Source: an uncultured Bacteroidales bacterium (GTDB lineage Bacteria > Bacteroidota > Bacteroidia > Bacteroidales > WCHB1-69). Taken from it: 64,000 bases of DNA. The position numbers and the translations under genes are program-made. Of the stretch, positions 16,088 to 24,962 are shown piece after piece. Below the pieces are notes generated by a model. That model made no database searches, had not been told where the DNA came from, and was given only the letters and a program-made list of their open reading frames with translations. Numbering within the stretch: position 1 is the first letter of the stretch; every line of letters begins with the position of its first letter. The stretch lies in the NCBI GenBank assembly GCA_905233625.1, contig CAJOFJ010000003.1:79686-143685 (forward strand), read 5' to 3'.

Positions 16088-17218
16088 TTAATAATTCAAC
16101 ATCACCGGCATAATCAGCATCAGCAGACTTTCTTCAGCGGAGAATTCCTCAACGGGCAGAATCAAGGCTGCGCGGTCGGGACGAGACATCTCGAGGCGGA
16201 TCTCGGTGCCGTCCATGTTCTCCAGCATTTCGCGGAGGAACTTGGAGTTGAAGCCGATATCCATTTTCTCGCCGCTATACAGACCAGCGATGCTCTCTTC
16301 GGCTTTGTTGGAGAAGTCAATATCCTCGGCGGTGATGTTGGTGCCTTCTTCCGACAGGGAAACACGCACCTGGAAAGTGGACTGGTTGGAGTAGTTACCC
16401 ACACGTTTGATGGAGCGCAGGAACTCTTCACGGTTAACCACCAAGGTGTTGGGATTCTCTTTCGGAATTACATTCTCATAGTTCGGATATTTGCCTTCTT
16501 TCAGTGAAGAAAACAGTTGCAGGTTTCCGAAGGAGAACTGGATATGGTTGTTGTCGGCTGAATATTCAACTTTCACAGGGGTGTCAACACCCGACAGAAT
16601 GGTCTTGAGGTGGGCGAGAGGTTTCTTTGACAAGATGAAGGAAGCCGGGTTCTCGCTGGTGTTCTTGGTGTTGCGGTAGCGGACCAGCTTATGGGCGTCG
16701 GTGGCCACAAAGGTGATGCAGTCGCTGTTGAGTTCGCAGAACACACCCATCATATTGGGTCTCAGTTCATCGTTGCCAGTAGCGAACAGGGTTTTGCTGA
16801 TAGCGCGTTGCAGTACTGCAGGTTCCATTTCGAAGGATTCGGCATTTTGCATGACGGGCATCTGCGGATATTCGTTGCCGGGGAAGCAGGGAGCTTCGTA
16901 TTCACCATTGGCAATGGTGTATTTCACCTCGTTATTCTCTTCATTGATCACAAAAACGATGGGATTCTCACCTACCAATTTCAGTGTTTCCAACATGATT
17001 TTGGAGGGTACTGCCACGCAGCACTCGCCTTCCACGTTGGTCAGCTCGATGACAGCGGTCATGGTGGAATCCAAGTCCGATGCCGTCAGCGTCAAGGTGT
17101 TGCCTTTGACGGTGAACAGGAAGTTGTCGAGGATGGCCATGGTGCTGTTGCTACCCAGCACACCGCTGATAGCACTCAAATTCTTATACAAAACGTCTCT
17201 TGATACAATGAATTTCAT
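16088..17218 (-). CDS. dnaN: DNA polymerase III beta sliding clamp
   Basis: A 376-residue processivity clamp with the three-fold repeated clamp domains expected of the family. The start is MKFIVSRDVLYKNLSAISGV, and the text FLFTVKGNTLTLTASDLDSTM and MPVMLNY at the C-terminus is typical. It forms a dimeric ring that tethers DNA polymerase III and many repair enzymes to DNA. It is not next to dnaA here; it stands alone between rnpB and the polysaccharide operon, with its own -7 box at 17244-17251. Confidence 0.97.
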   Translation of the reverse strand: MKFIVSRDVLYKNLSAISGVLGSNSTMAILDNFLFTVKGNTLTLTASDLDSTMTAVIELTNVEGECCVAVPSKIMLETLKLVGENPIVFVINEENNEVKYTIANGEYEAPCFPGNEYPQMPVMQNAESFEMEPAVLQRAISKTLFATGNDELRPNMMGVFCELNSDCITFVATDAHKLVRYRNTKNTSENPASFILSKKPLAHLKTILSGVDTPVKVEYSADNNHIQFSFGNLQLFSSLKEGKYPNYENVIPKENPNTLVVNREEFLRSIKRVGNYSNQSTFQVRVSLSEEGTNITAEDIDFSNKAEESIAGLYSGEKMDIGFNSKFLREMLENMDGTEIRLEMSRPDRAALILPVEEFSAEESLLMLIMPVMLNY

Positions 17219-17243
17219 AATACTTTTTTTTTAATTCAAATTG

Positions 17244-17251
17244 CAAAGATA
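17244..17251 (-). promoter_or_regulatory. -7 box of the dnaN promoter
   Basis: The minus strand reads TATCTTTG, 25 bases upstream of the dnaN ATG. Confidence 0.65.
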
Positions 17252-17263
17252 CAAATTTTTTTT

Positions 17264-17456
17264 AATGTGCCAATTAGTTAATGTGCTAATGTGCCAATTA
17301 TTTTGCTTTGAGCTATGAGTTATGAGCTATGAGCTATGAGCTATGTTTTTTTTTGAACCTAGTTAATCTTTAGTCTCCCCTCGAGCGCGAAGCGCGAGAC
17401 TCCCCTTGAGGGCATAGACCGAAACTCCCCTCGAGCATGCAGTGCGAGACTCCCCG
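17264..17456. repeat. intergenic repeat cluster upstream of dnaN
   Basis: Contains the AT-rich GTGCTAATGTGCCAATT array (17264-17300), a 7-bp GCTATGA tandem array (about 17308-17345) and three GGGGAGTCTC-type boxes in inverted orientation (17372-17456). The same three families recur in the gaps around lon and the porin operon. Confidence 0.75.
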
Positions 17457-17461
17457 TATTA

Positions 17462-19729
17462 TTATCTCAGCTGCTTATACAAATCCCAATAAGTTTTTGC
17501 TTCTTCTTTCTTGCCTCTGCTTTCCATGCTCTTGGCTATCTTTTTATAGAGCTTGCGGTAAGCGCCTCTGTCGTCCAGGCCTTCGGCTTTATAGATATTG
17601 ATGAGTTGCTGTACGCCGGCATTGTCCAGTTGGTCATGATCGATGAGCTGTACCAGTGCTTTTTCGGCATTTTTGACATCATTCTGGCGGAGGTAGATAT
17701 TGCACATCAGATGATAGGCGCTCGTGAACTTGAAGTTGCAGTCGATAATGTACTTACAGGTCTCAATGGCCTTGTCCATCTCGCCTTTGGTCATATAGTA
17801 ATGAGCTAAGAAGTAGTTGGCAGTCTCGTATTTAGGCAGGAAAGTTAGTTCGTGGTCGATGTATGTCTTGGCACTGTCGAGCTGGCCTCTCATCAGGTAG
17901 CATTCGATGATGTTGTTGAGGGCCGCCTCGTTGTATGGGTTGATGGCCAAAGCCTCTTTGAAGCAGATGATGGCGCTATCCACTTGATTTTTAGATTTGT
18001 ATTGGTTTCCCAGCATGTCTATTTTAGACTGTCGTTTAAGGATGAGACAGATAGGTTTGCCATCCACATCAATGGTCTTGATACAATCGGGTGGGGGGAA
18101 GGCACCTGCATTCTTAATTTGTTCAGGAGCCATGCCAGTGATGGTGAAGATGGCATAATCCCAATTGTTGTTTCCTTTCTCGTACCAGCGGCTGAAATCG
18201 GGTGCAAAGCGGGCGGTGTCTTTGCGAAAGAAGTAGCTGACGGAGGCGGTATGCCAGGTAGCTACCCTGATTTTTGAACCATCTGCATTGGGTTCGGCGT
18301 TGGCAATAATCCATTCGGAAGCCTCGCGGGTGGAATGGTAATAGTAATCCATCTCGTAATTGCCGTAAGCCTTGTCAATGCCACCTGCCAATTCGTTGAA
18401 ATACACGTATTCGTAGGGGTGGTTGGCAATGATGTGGCGGATGGGACCAATGAGCAGGGCCAGCAGCAGCACTACGGCAGCAATATTCACCATAATCCCT
18501 TTTGTATTTGTCTTCTCGTCTTCCCGAACGAACGTAGTGAGTGTCTCCCCGTCTTCCCGTTTTTCCGTTTTCTTTCCCATTTTCTCCTCAATCCACGTTA
18601 CCAGTGCATCGAAGCCCCAGCCGGCGGCGACCACCATAGGCGGGTAGGCGAACATGGCGTGACGCCATCCGCCGTAAACATTGGCCTTGGTGAACACAAT
18701 CCAGAATACGGGGAAGAAGAAAGTGAAGAACACAAAGAACGCCCAGAAGCGGTCTTCTTTCTTGCGCCAGCAGCACACGAAAAACAGGACAAGTCCCACG
18801 ATGACCGCAATAGGAATAGTCATGAAAATATATTTCGGCGTATAATACCACGGCAGCACATCCGACCACTGTAGTGATCCCTCGAACAGCTGGCGGATAG
18901 CGGTGGCGAATTGGCTTTGGGCCTTGAATGTCTCAACAGGATTGTCAATAGGACTTACCAAGCCGTATGGCCATAAGAGCATGGCGACAAAATATCCGGC
19001 GACCGAAACGATAATTCCATATAGGACCATCTTCCCGAAGTCTTGCATGGATTTTTTCTTGAAAACATCTTTCTTAGGATGGATTTTGAATAGATACAAA
19101 ACACTAAACATGCCCAGATAAGGTATTAACAACAGTCCTCCGATACGAACAGCGATGGCGAAGGCGATACTGGCACCTAATAAAATGAAAGTGCTGATTT
19201 TAGGTTTGGGAAATTCTTGCAGATATACGATAATGGCATAAATGCCCCATAGCATGGCCATGGCGAAACTCACGTCTTTCAAGTCATTGAATGAGTGGCC
19301 TAATAGTCGTGGCGATAAAAACATCAGCACGGCCACAAAAAAGGCAGAACGCCAGTTGCCTGTAATTCGATGGGCGATTAATCCTCCGAAAAGCAACATA
19401 AGCCAGCCACAGATGAAATTGCAGATGTGGCGAACCATCAGCTCGTCTTCGATAGAGCAAATGTGTGCTATGAAATACGCTATGTTATCCACTGCCTGTC
19501 CGTAATGCGGAAGATTCCAGTCGGGACGGGCGTCAATGGCGACCGTGTCCTTACCTCCTGTGGCATAGAAATCGTAAACGGCCTTGGCCTGTTTCATCTG
19601 AAATCCCTCATCTCCGCTAAAACCGGCATCAAGGCATAAACGGATACCTGTACATAAAGAGAAAATCAAGAATAGGATGAATAGTAATTTCCATGGATTG
19701 TCTTTGATCCATTGTGAGATTTTTTTCAT
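17462..19729 (-). CDS. GT39-like membrane glycosyltransferase with TPR tail
   Basis: A 755-residue protein with about ten to eleven membrane helices in residues 1-430, matching the GT-C fold of the PMT/ArnT-like group. The acidic catalytic motif follows the first helix (FSGDEGFQ near residue 37). Such enzymes use polyprenyl-phosphate sugars on the periplasmic side. A soluble periplasmic region follows, then about five tetratricopeptide repeats from residue ~570 to the end (ICFKEALAINPYNEAALNN is one). It is the last gene of the CDP-sugar operon, 17 bases after the GT2 gene. A polyprenyl-phosphate glycosyltransferase earlier in the operon could make its donor. Confidence 0.8.
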   Translation of the reverse strand: MKKISQWIKDNPWKLLFILFLIFSLCTGIRLCLDAGFSGDEGFQMKQAKAVYDFYATGGKDTVAIDARPDWNLPHYGQAVDNIAYFIAHICSIEDELMVRHICNFICGWLMLLFGGLIAHRITGNWRSAFFVAVLMFLSPRLLGHSFNDLKDVSFAMAMLWGIYAIIVYLQEFPKPKISTFILLGASIAFAIAVRIGGLLLIPYLGMFSVLYLFKIHPKKDVFKKKSMQDFGKMVLYGIIVSVAGYFVAMLLWPYGLVSPIDNPVETFKAQSQFATAIRQLFEGSLQWSDVLPWYYTPKYIFMTIPIAVIVGLVLFFVCCWRKKEDRFWAFFVFFTFFFPVFWIVFTKANVYGGWRHAMFAYPPMVVAAGWGFDALVTWIEEKMGKKTEKREDGETLTTFVREDEKTNTKGIMVNIAAVVLLLALLIGPIRHIIANHPYEYVYFNELAGGIDKAYGNYEMDYYYHSTREASEWIIANAEPNADGSKIRVATWHTASVSYFFRKDTARFAPDFSRWYEKGNNNWDYAIFTITGMAPEQIKNAGAFPPPDCIKTIDVDGKPICLILKRQSKIDMLGNQYKSKNQVDSAIICFKEALAINPYNEAALNNIIECYLMRGQLDSAKTYIDHELTFLPKYETANYFLAHYYMTKGEMDKAIETCKYIIDCNFKFTSAYHLMCNIYLRQNDVKNAEKALVQLIDHDQLDNAGVQQLINIYKAEGLDDRGAYRKLYKKIAKSMESRGKKEEAKTYWDLYKQLR

Positions 19730-19745
19730 GTTATTATGTTTTTGA

Positions 19746-20567
19746 TTATGCGAATTTGAATACTAAGTTTCTAGCGATACACATTATCCATGCCATGGTT
19801 TTGCAATATATTCGAGTGAACCATGAGTAATTGATTACGCCTTCTTTATGATATTTGTCAATCAAGGAGTTGAAGATGCGAGCCTGGTTCCATTTGAACC
19901 CGGCAGTTCCAGAGGTATTGATGACTCGGAAAGAGAATAAGGGTTCTTTAATGACAAAAAGATTACCAAATTGAAGTAGTTGACAGTAAAAATCAAATTC
20001 TATGATGTATGTCAGGGAAGGATCTATTATGAATTCAGATGTTTTCTTTGAGCATTCCCTGTCAAACATGACACAACCAGGTTCTCCAAAAATGCTTGTT
20101 CCATGAAGAAAACTTTTTTTTATGGCTTTTTTGCCATCATATAAGCCGGCTTTTCCTGGAAATGGTTTCCGGAACAATATTTTATTATCCTTGTTAATGA
20201 CATGTTTTTCGGCTGCCACCATGACGATATTATCATTGGGGTGAGATAAAAACACATTAACCTGTTTTTCAATGCAATCAGGAGTTATTATATCATCTGC
20301 ACATAATAGTTTGACATATTTTCCTGTTGCACGAGACAATGCAAGATGGTAATTTTGAATAACTCCTAAATTTGATTCGTTTTCAAAAATTTTTATTCTA
20401 TCATCATGGAATGATTTGATTATTTCGATAGTGTTATCTGTCGAATGATTGTCACTAATAATCACTTCAAAGTCTGAATATGTTTGATTAATCAGTGACT
20501 GCATTGTCTCTTTAATTGTTTCACCTGCGTTATAGCAGGGAATACAAATGCTTACAAGATGTTCCAT
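19746..20567 (-). CDS. GT2 family glycosyltransferase
   Basis: A 273-residue GT-A enzyme with the family-2 start VSICIPCYNAGETIKETMQS, the nucleotide-binding IISDNHSTDNT and the metal-binding LCADDIITPD (DxD-type ADD near residue 92). No membrane segments were seen. It should transfer a sugar from an NDP donor to a growing glycan at the cytoplasmic face. It follows the flavoprotein gene by four bases. Donor is not determined; a CDP- or UDP-sugar is possible from context. Confidence 0.88.
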   Translation of the reverse strand: MEHLVSICIPCYNAGETIKETMQSLINQTYSDFEVIISDNHSTDNTIEIIKSFHDDRIKIFENESNLGVIQNYHLALSRATGKYVKLLCADDIITPDCIEKQVNVFLSHPNDNIVMVAAEKHVINKDNKILFRKPFPGKAGLYDGKKAIKKSFLHGTSIFGEPGCVMFDRECSKKTSEFIIDPSLTYIIEFDFYCQLLQFGNLFVIKEPLFSFRVINTSGTAGFKWNQARIFNSLIDKYHKEGVINYSWFTRIYCKTMAWIMCIARNLVFKFA

Positions 20568-20571
20568 TGTT

Positions 20572-21846
20572 TTATATGTTTAAACCACTTAACAAACTTT
20601 GGTCGCTCCATAAATAATCCCATTCTCCAAAGCGTCCGATTGTTGTTATTCCATTTGAATTTAAATAATCGCGTACAATATGACGATTTGTGTATATTTC
20701 ATGGTCGAAAATAACATTGGCGAAATCTTCGTATCGTATATCTATGAATAAAATATCTTCTTCGAAAATGATTTTTTGATTTAGAAGTGGTTGTATGGTC
20801 TTTTGGATTAATTCATTATCAGAATAAAGTCCATGATCACAATAGACTTCCAGTTGAAGTGAAGTGCATCCAGATGGGGCGTTATCTGGGGATTTTAGTG
20901 AGGGGGAATAAACACGAGCGGCAATATTATCCTCGTCATAAATATACCACCATAAATAAGGGGGGATTCTGTTGGTCTTAAATCCGATCGAAATTTGATA
21001 GCCACAGGTGCATTTCAGTTTTTTACTAGCTGTGATGACCACATCAGGTGGAGTAGGGGAAAGTATACCTATTAGGTTGGGGAGGGGTATGCTTGAATAA
21101 AGATGTTGATACTTAAAGACTTTATTCTTTGAGGTCTTTATAGTTTTATTTATAGCATCAACACAGGTAACATTTTCACCGTATATTATGTCTTGATTTT
21201 CGGCGAGAATTTTGAGGTATTGTTTATATCCACCATATTTAGGATACCTCATTTCCTTAGAGTAGTATGTGATAGGAGTTTCGGCCGTTTTGCATCCTTC
21301 AATAACTTCTTCAATTGATGGCTGGTATAATCGATTGCCAATCCATTTTGTCTCTAAATCTTTTGCTTCACACATCCAGTATTTACGGGTATATACCATA
21401 GGGAAGTGTTCTGCAAAATAATTGCCATATTGGATACGCAACCATTCTTCGTAATTATCCGGAACTTTGTCTGTTACTTTTTTTCTTTTTTTGAAATCGT
21501 TGATTATAAGCGTTTTTTCCTCTTCAGACAAAGGGTATAAATTGTTTTGGGCAGGGTGTTTAATCCATTTGTTTTTATATATATTGAATGGATTTGGTAT
21601 ATGTCTATAAATTTCAGGTGATGATTTTTTAAAGATTTGATTTACCTGTTCGTTGGCTGTAAATGAAAAATGAACGAATCTGTCGAAACGAAAACCATTG
21701 ATAGAAAAGTTGCCACATAAACCAGCATAGGTTTTGTCCTTTTCAATAATCAAGGATTTCTCATTTCGCTTATTCAATGCATAAGCGGCTCCAAGTCCAG
21801 CAATACCAGCTCCTAGGATAATATTTTGTGTTTCTTGTATAGACAT
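20572..21846 (-). CDS. FAD-dependent protein, UDP-galactopyranose mutase-like
   Basis: A 424-residue flavoprotein. The N-terminal dinucleotide motif is ILGAGIAGLGAAYAL, followed by an acidic end of the second strand (IIEKDKTYAGL). The stretch GFRFDRFVHFSF and the PKYGGYKQYLKIL motif are like the NAD(P)-binding/amine-oxidase group that includes UDP-galactopyranose mutase and protoporphyrinogen-oxidase-like proteins of surface-glycan loci. The gene starts inside the stop of the epimerase gene (TGATG, one-base overlap). In this operon a sugar ring contraction or an oxidation is plausible, but the reaction cannot be told. Confidence 0.75.
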   Translation of the reverse strand: MSIQETQNIILGAGIAGLGAAYALNKRNEKSLIIEKDKTYAGLCGNFSINGFRFDRFVHFSFTANEQVNQIFKKSSPEIYRHIPNPFNIYKNKWIKHPAQNNLYPLSEEEKTLIINDFKKRKKVTDKVPDNYEEWLRIQYGNYFAEHFPMVYTRKYWMCEAKDLETKWIGNRLYQPSIEEVIEGCKTAETPITYYSKEMRYPKYGGYKQYLKILAENQDIIYGENVTCVDAINKTIKTSKNKVFKYQHLYSSIPLPNLIGILSPTPPDVVITASKKLKCTCGYQISIGFKTNRIPPYLWWYIYDEDNIAARVYSPSLKSPDNAPSGCTSLQLEVYCDHGLYSDNELIQKTIQPLLNQKIIFEEDILFIDIRYEDFANVIFDHEIYTNRHIVRDYLNSNGITTIGRFGEWDYLWSDQSLLSGLNI

Positions 21847-22418
21847 CAGTGTTTCATCAGGGATTTATAGCTATCAAAACTCATCAAATTCTTGTCTTTT
21901 TCAGAGAGGATGAGATTATTTTGACCTCCGATTTCTTCGAATGGCCATTGTATGTTGATTTGTGGATCGTTATAAATAATGCCAGAATCACCTTCTGCAT
22001 AAAAAACCTGGTTGCATTTATAGGAAACGATGGAGTCTTCCAAAACAAGATAACCATGCCCAAAGAATTCAGGTACGAATAGCATAAGGGAGTTCTCTTC
22101 TGATAAATGAAAACCAACCCATTTCCCAAAAGTGGGAGATGTAGGTCTTAGATCAACGATGACATCGTAAATGTGACCATGTATGCATCGGACGAGTTTC
22201 GCCTGTTGCTTTCCCAATTGAAAATGTATAGCTCTGATTACTCCCTTTTTTGATTTTGTATAGAATACTTCTTTAAGTTCGTGCTGAATGTGATTGCTTT
22301 GAAAAGTGTCAATGTTATAGTCTTTAATGAAGGCACCTCTTTCATCGTATGCAATGAAAGGGCTAATCAAATAGGCACCAGATAATGTGGTTTCTTTGAA
22401 TTCAAATTTCTGAATCAT
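21846..22418 (-). CDS. RmlC-like dTDP/CDP-sugar 3,5-epimerase
   Basis: A 190-residue cupin of the RmlC family. Conserved text: GVIRAIHFQLGKQQAKLVRC with the catalytic histidine, HGHIYDVIVDLRP, FFGHGYLVLED and SYKCNQVFYAEGDSGIIYND holding the C-terminal aromatic pair. RmlC proper works on dTDP-4-keto-6-deoxyglucose. No rmlA, rmlB or rmlD is present here, and the operon begins with CDP-glucose genes, so a CDP-linked 4-keto-6-deoxyhexose is the likely substrate. Eight bases separate it from the SDR gene upstream. I infer C3 and/or C5 epimerisation. Confidence 0.85.
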   Translation of the reverse strand: MIQKFEFKETTLSGAYLISPFIAYDERGAFIKDYNIDTFQSNHIQHELKEVFYTKSKKGVIRAIHFQLGKQQAKLVRCIHGHIYDVIVDLRPTSPTFGKWVGFHLSEENSLMLFVPEFFGHGYLVLEDSIVSYKCNQVFYAEGDSGIIYNDPQINIQWPFEEIGGQNNLILSEKDKNLMSFDSYKSLMKH

Positions 22419-22425
22419 ATTGTGT

Positions 22426-23340
22426 TTATTGGATGTCTGATAACCATTGTTTTGTTAATAAAATTCCTTCCTCAAATGATACTTCAGGAACAAACCCTGT
22501 GTCATTTTGCAGATTGTCTGTGTTAAAGTCTGATAAAGACATGTTGGTTCCAGTATAGGGAATGTCTCCAAATATGGGTGGATTGGTGGGGTCTAAGCTT
22601 GAGGTCAAGGCAATTATGAATTCCTTCAGAGGTCGTGCATGTGAACTTCCAATGATATATTCATTAAACGGTTTACCCTTTTGTGCGATCAGGTAAAATG
22701 CTTTTGCAACATCTGTAACGTATATGAAATCGTAGTTTTGTGTAGCGGCTGTGAATTGTAAGGGTTCGTGGTTAATTATTTTCCGAATGGTTGTGTTGAT
22801 AAATCTAGGAGAATATTCACCCGCTCCATACGCATTTGTAATCATGGGCCATAAAAGGTCTATGCCAATTTGTGCTGCGACAGTCTTACACATAATATGG
22901 GCAGTTAATTTGCCCATTCCATATATATATGCCATGCCTGGTTTATTTCCAGGAGTGAAGACTGCTGAGATTACCTCTTTTTCCATAATGCTACCAGCAC
23001 ATACAAAACGGGAACATCCCAATTGTTTTGCAAATTTCAGACATTCTACAGTGTTTAATGCGTTTTTTAGTTGTAGATTATAATCTGTTCTGCTGTCACC
23101 TGCAGATCCTGCCCAAGCAAAATGAATAAAGGTGTCGTATTTATTGTTTTCACATGCGGATTGTATATTGGAGATGTTGTTAATGTCTAATGTTAGATAT
23201 GTGATATTCGCATTTGGGTGTATTCTTTTGGGTTGTTTTATGATATCAATAGCCAAAACGTTTACACCATTGTTGGCAAAATAATTAACCGTATTGCTGC
23301 CTACAAAGCCATCTGCGCCTGTGATAATAACATTTTCCAT
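22426..23340 (-). CDS. NAD-dependent epimerase/reductase (extended SDR)
   Basis: A 304-residue extended short-chain dehydrogenase. The nucleotide-binding motif is IITGADGFVGSN and the catalytic Tyr-Lys pair is YIYGMGK. It resembles NDP-4-keto-6-deoxyhexose reductases such as CDP-abequose synthase. Together with rfbF, rfbG and the RmlC-like epimerase it would complete a CDP-6-deoxyhexose. The gene is separated from the AlbA_2-type gene by 45 bases and from the epimerase by seven. Its exact product stereochemistry is unknown. Confidence 0.82.
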   Translation of the reverse strand: MENVIITGADGFVGSNTVNYFANNGVNVLAIDIIKQPKRIHPNANITYLTLDINNISNIQSACENNKYDTFIHFAWAGSAGDSRTDYNLQLKNALNTVECLKFAKQLGCSRFVCAGSIMEKEVISAVFTPGNKPGMAYIYGMGKLTAHIMCKTVAAQIGIDLLWPMITNAYGAGEYSPRFINTTIRKIINHEPLQFTAATQNYDFIYVTDVAKAFYLIAQKGKPFNEYIIGSSHARPLKEFIIALTSSLDPTNPPIFGDIPYTGTNMSLSDFNTDNLQNDTGFVPEVSFEEGILLTKQWLSDIQ

Positions 23341-23385
23341 GATTTTCTATTTTCTTCTGCTAATAAAAATTCCTTTTATCAAAAT

Positions 23386-24849
23386 TTATATGTTGTCTGT
23401 ACCACCATTTTCCGCACAGGAGGGGGCAGGTTCAAGCCCGTTGAGTCGCCAATAGCCTGTTTTGTCAGATCCAATCCGTTTTATTACTCCGTTTTCTTGC
23501 AAATGTTTTAAATGGATTCTGATTGTCTCTCTTGATTTTTGGGTGTATTCACTTAACTCCTTGTACGTGTATTTTGAATTAGAATGTAACAGGTTTATTA
23601 TCTGCAGGTCTAATGTGGTAGGTTTAAAGTTTACAGGCAAGTTTACAGGCAAGTTTACAGGCAAGCTTGTGCTGCGCTCTTGCGAGTAATTTACTGTTGG
23701 CCTATATATAATGACAGAGAATTGATTGGAAGATAGATTGTTGACAAAATCAACATGGATGCCTTCAGACAGAGAACGAATGATGCCCGATCCTAATCCT
23801 CTATAAATCATTGTCCTGTTGCAAAAATGGGCAATTAGAGGATTTCTTTGGAATGTGCTACCTTCTTTAATGTCATCAATGGAAAGATTTCCTCCCAAAC
23901 ATCCCGGATTAACAATTTCTACACGATCATCAAAAATCATTAATCTAATGGGAGCCGAACGTAAATAGTCTCGGTGAACTAATGCGTTTTGAAGTAATTC
24001 TTCCAATGCCGTTTCGGGAATTTCCAATTTGCCAATGGAATTAAAGGATTGTCCAGCCTGCACGCTATGCAAGTTGGATTTGAGAAATGCCATTCCTTGC
24101 TCGAACATTTCAGGGATGGTTCCAGATATGTCCTTGCTGTCCCGATATTTGTTTCCACCAATAGAATTCCCATAGAAAGACACTGCTTTAATCACAAATT
24201 GCGGCATAAAAGCTTGCGGATCATCAGAAAAGAAAAGTAATCCGGCTAGGGTGAGTTCTCCTTTTGTATTGATGATATGCAAGTTGTAGAGCAGTCTTTC
24301 TTGAGGGATTCTGAAATCTCTAAGTCGTTTACCGTATAATTTTTCCAAGAAAGAATCTAATGCTTTTGTGTCAATATTTTCTATGGTAGTTCCGGTAATG
24401 CTTTGTTTTTCGGGAAAATAGTTTTCAGATGATTGAAAAAGAGCAAGTATATCACTGTTTTCAGTGATTCTGCGTTTGTCAGGTCCTTGCTTAATCCAAA
24501 TATGTCCATTTAAATCTTTGTATGGTTTATTAGACCCCTCATTGACATAGACAATCAGTACATGCGCCTTTTTATATTTGATTACTTCTGTTTGTATATA
24601 AATGACGGGTCGTATGGAGTCGTTGGCAATTGTGCTGATTTCATGAGAGATATGTTGAATTTCTGAATAGCTGAGCCCTGTTATTACCCCATCCTTGTCT
24701 TTGATGCCGAACAATAAAATTCCACCACGGCTATTGGCAAAAGCAACCAATTCTTCTGCAATCTGTTTTGACGACGAGAATTGTTGCTTGAACTGAACCT
24801 TACTGGTTTCACCACAACTTACGATTTCTTCTAATTCTTCACAAGTCAT
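23386..24849 (-). CDS. AlbA_2-domain ATP-binding putative regulator
   Basis: A 487-residue protein of the Schlafen AlbA_2/divergent-AAA type. The N-terminus has ETSKVQFKQQFSSSKQIAEE and FANSRGGILLFGIKD (AlbA_2). The middle carries a HATPase-like region with ELLQNALVHRDYLRS and GRGS-type GLGSGIIRS. The C-terminal ~70 residues form a winged helix (YTYKELSEYTQKSRETIRIH). Three perfect 12-bp repeats encode LPVN units just before the winged helix. Such proteins are often called transcriptional regulators or RNA/DNA-binding proteins; the target is unknown. It sits inside the polysaccharide operon but does not look like a sugar enzyme, so it may be an insertion or a local regulator. Confidence 0.8.
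   Translation of the reverse strand: MTCEELEEIVSCGETSKVQFKQQFSSSKQIAEELVAFANSRGGILLFGIKDKDGVITGLSYSEIQHISHEISTIANDSIRPVIYIQTEVIKYKKAHVLIVYVNEGSNKPYKDLNGHIWIKQGPDKRRITENSDILALFQSSENYFPEKQSITGTTIENIDTKALDSFLEKLYGKRLRDFRIPQERLLYNLHIINTKGELTLAGLLFFSDDPQAFMPQFVIKAVSFYGNSIGGNKYRDSKDISGTIPEMFEQGMAFLKSNLHSVQAGQSFNSIGKLEIPETALEELLQNALVHRDYLRSAPIRLMIFDDRVEIVNPGCLGGNLSIDDIKEGSTFQRNPLIAHFCNRTMIYRGLGSGIIRSLSEGIHVDFVNNLSSNQFSVIIYRPTVNYSQERSTSLPVNLPVNLPVNFKPTTLDLQIINLLHSNSKYTYKELSEYTQKSRETIRIHLKHLQENGVIKRIGSDKTGYWRLNGLEPAPSCAENGGTDNI
23629..23664 (-). repeat. 12-bp in-frame tandem repeat (LPVN units)
   Basis: Three perfect copies of GTTTACAGGCAA (plus strand) encode repeated L-P-V-N in the AlbA_2-type protein. 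Because the unit is a multiple of three, copy number could change without a frameshift. Confidence 0.9.
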
Positions 24850-24962
24850 TGCCTCGAAAATTTACAATACACATTGATTATTGGTCAATATTTATTTTTT
24901 CATTGATGTAGTTGATGTGGCCTTCGGCTATTTTTTCCTGCTATTTATATTTGTATTCGTTT
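24850..24962. other. 113-base gap inside the polysaccharide operon
   Basis: AT-rich gap before the AlbA_2-type gene on the minus strand. It contains a small GGCC/GGCT-type hairpin near 24921 and no convincing promoter. It is one of the two longest gaps in an otherwise tight operon, which fits the idea that the AlbA_2-type gene is a later arrival. Confidence 0.4.

Noticed and set aside
15582..16507. Plus-strand frames across rnpB and the 3' part of dnaN.
   Set aside because: The first part is the RNase P RNA complement and the second is antisense to dnaN.
16024..17300. Replication origin near dnaN.
   Set aside because: No dnaA, no DnaA-box cluster; only dispersed repeats were found.
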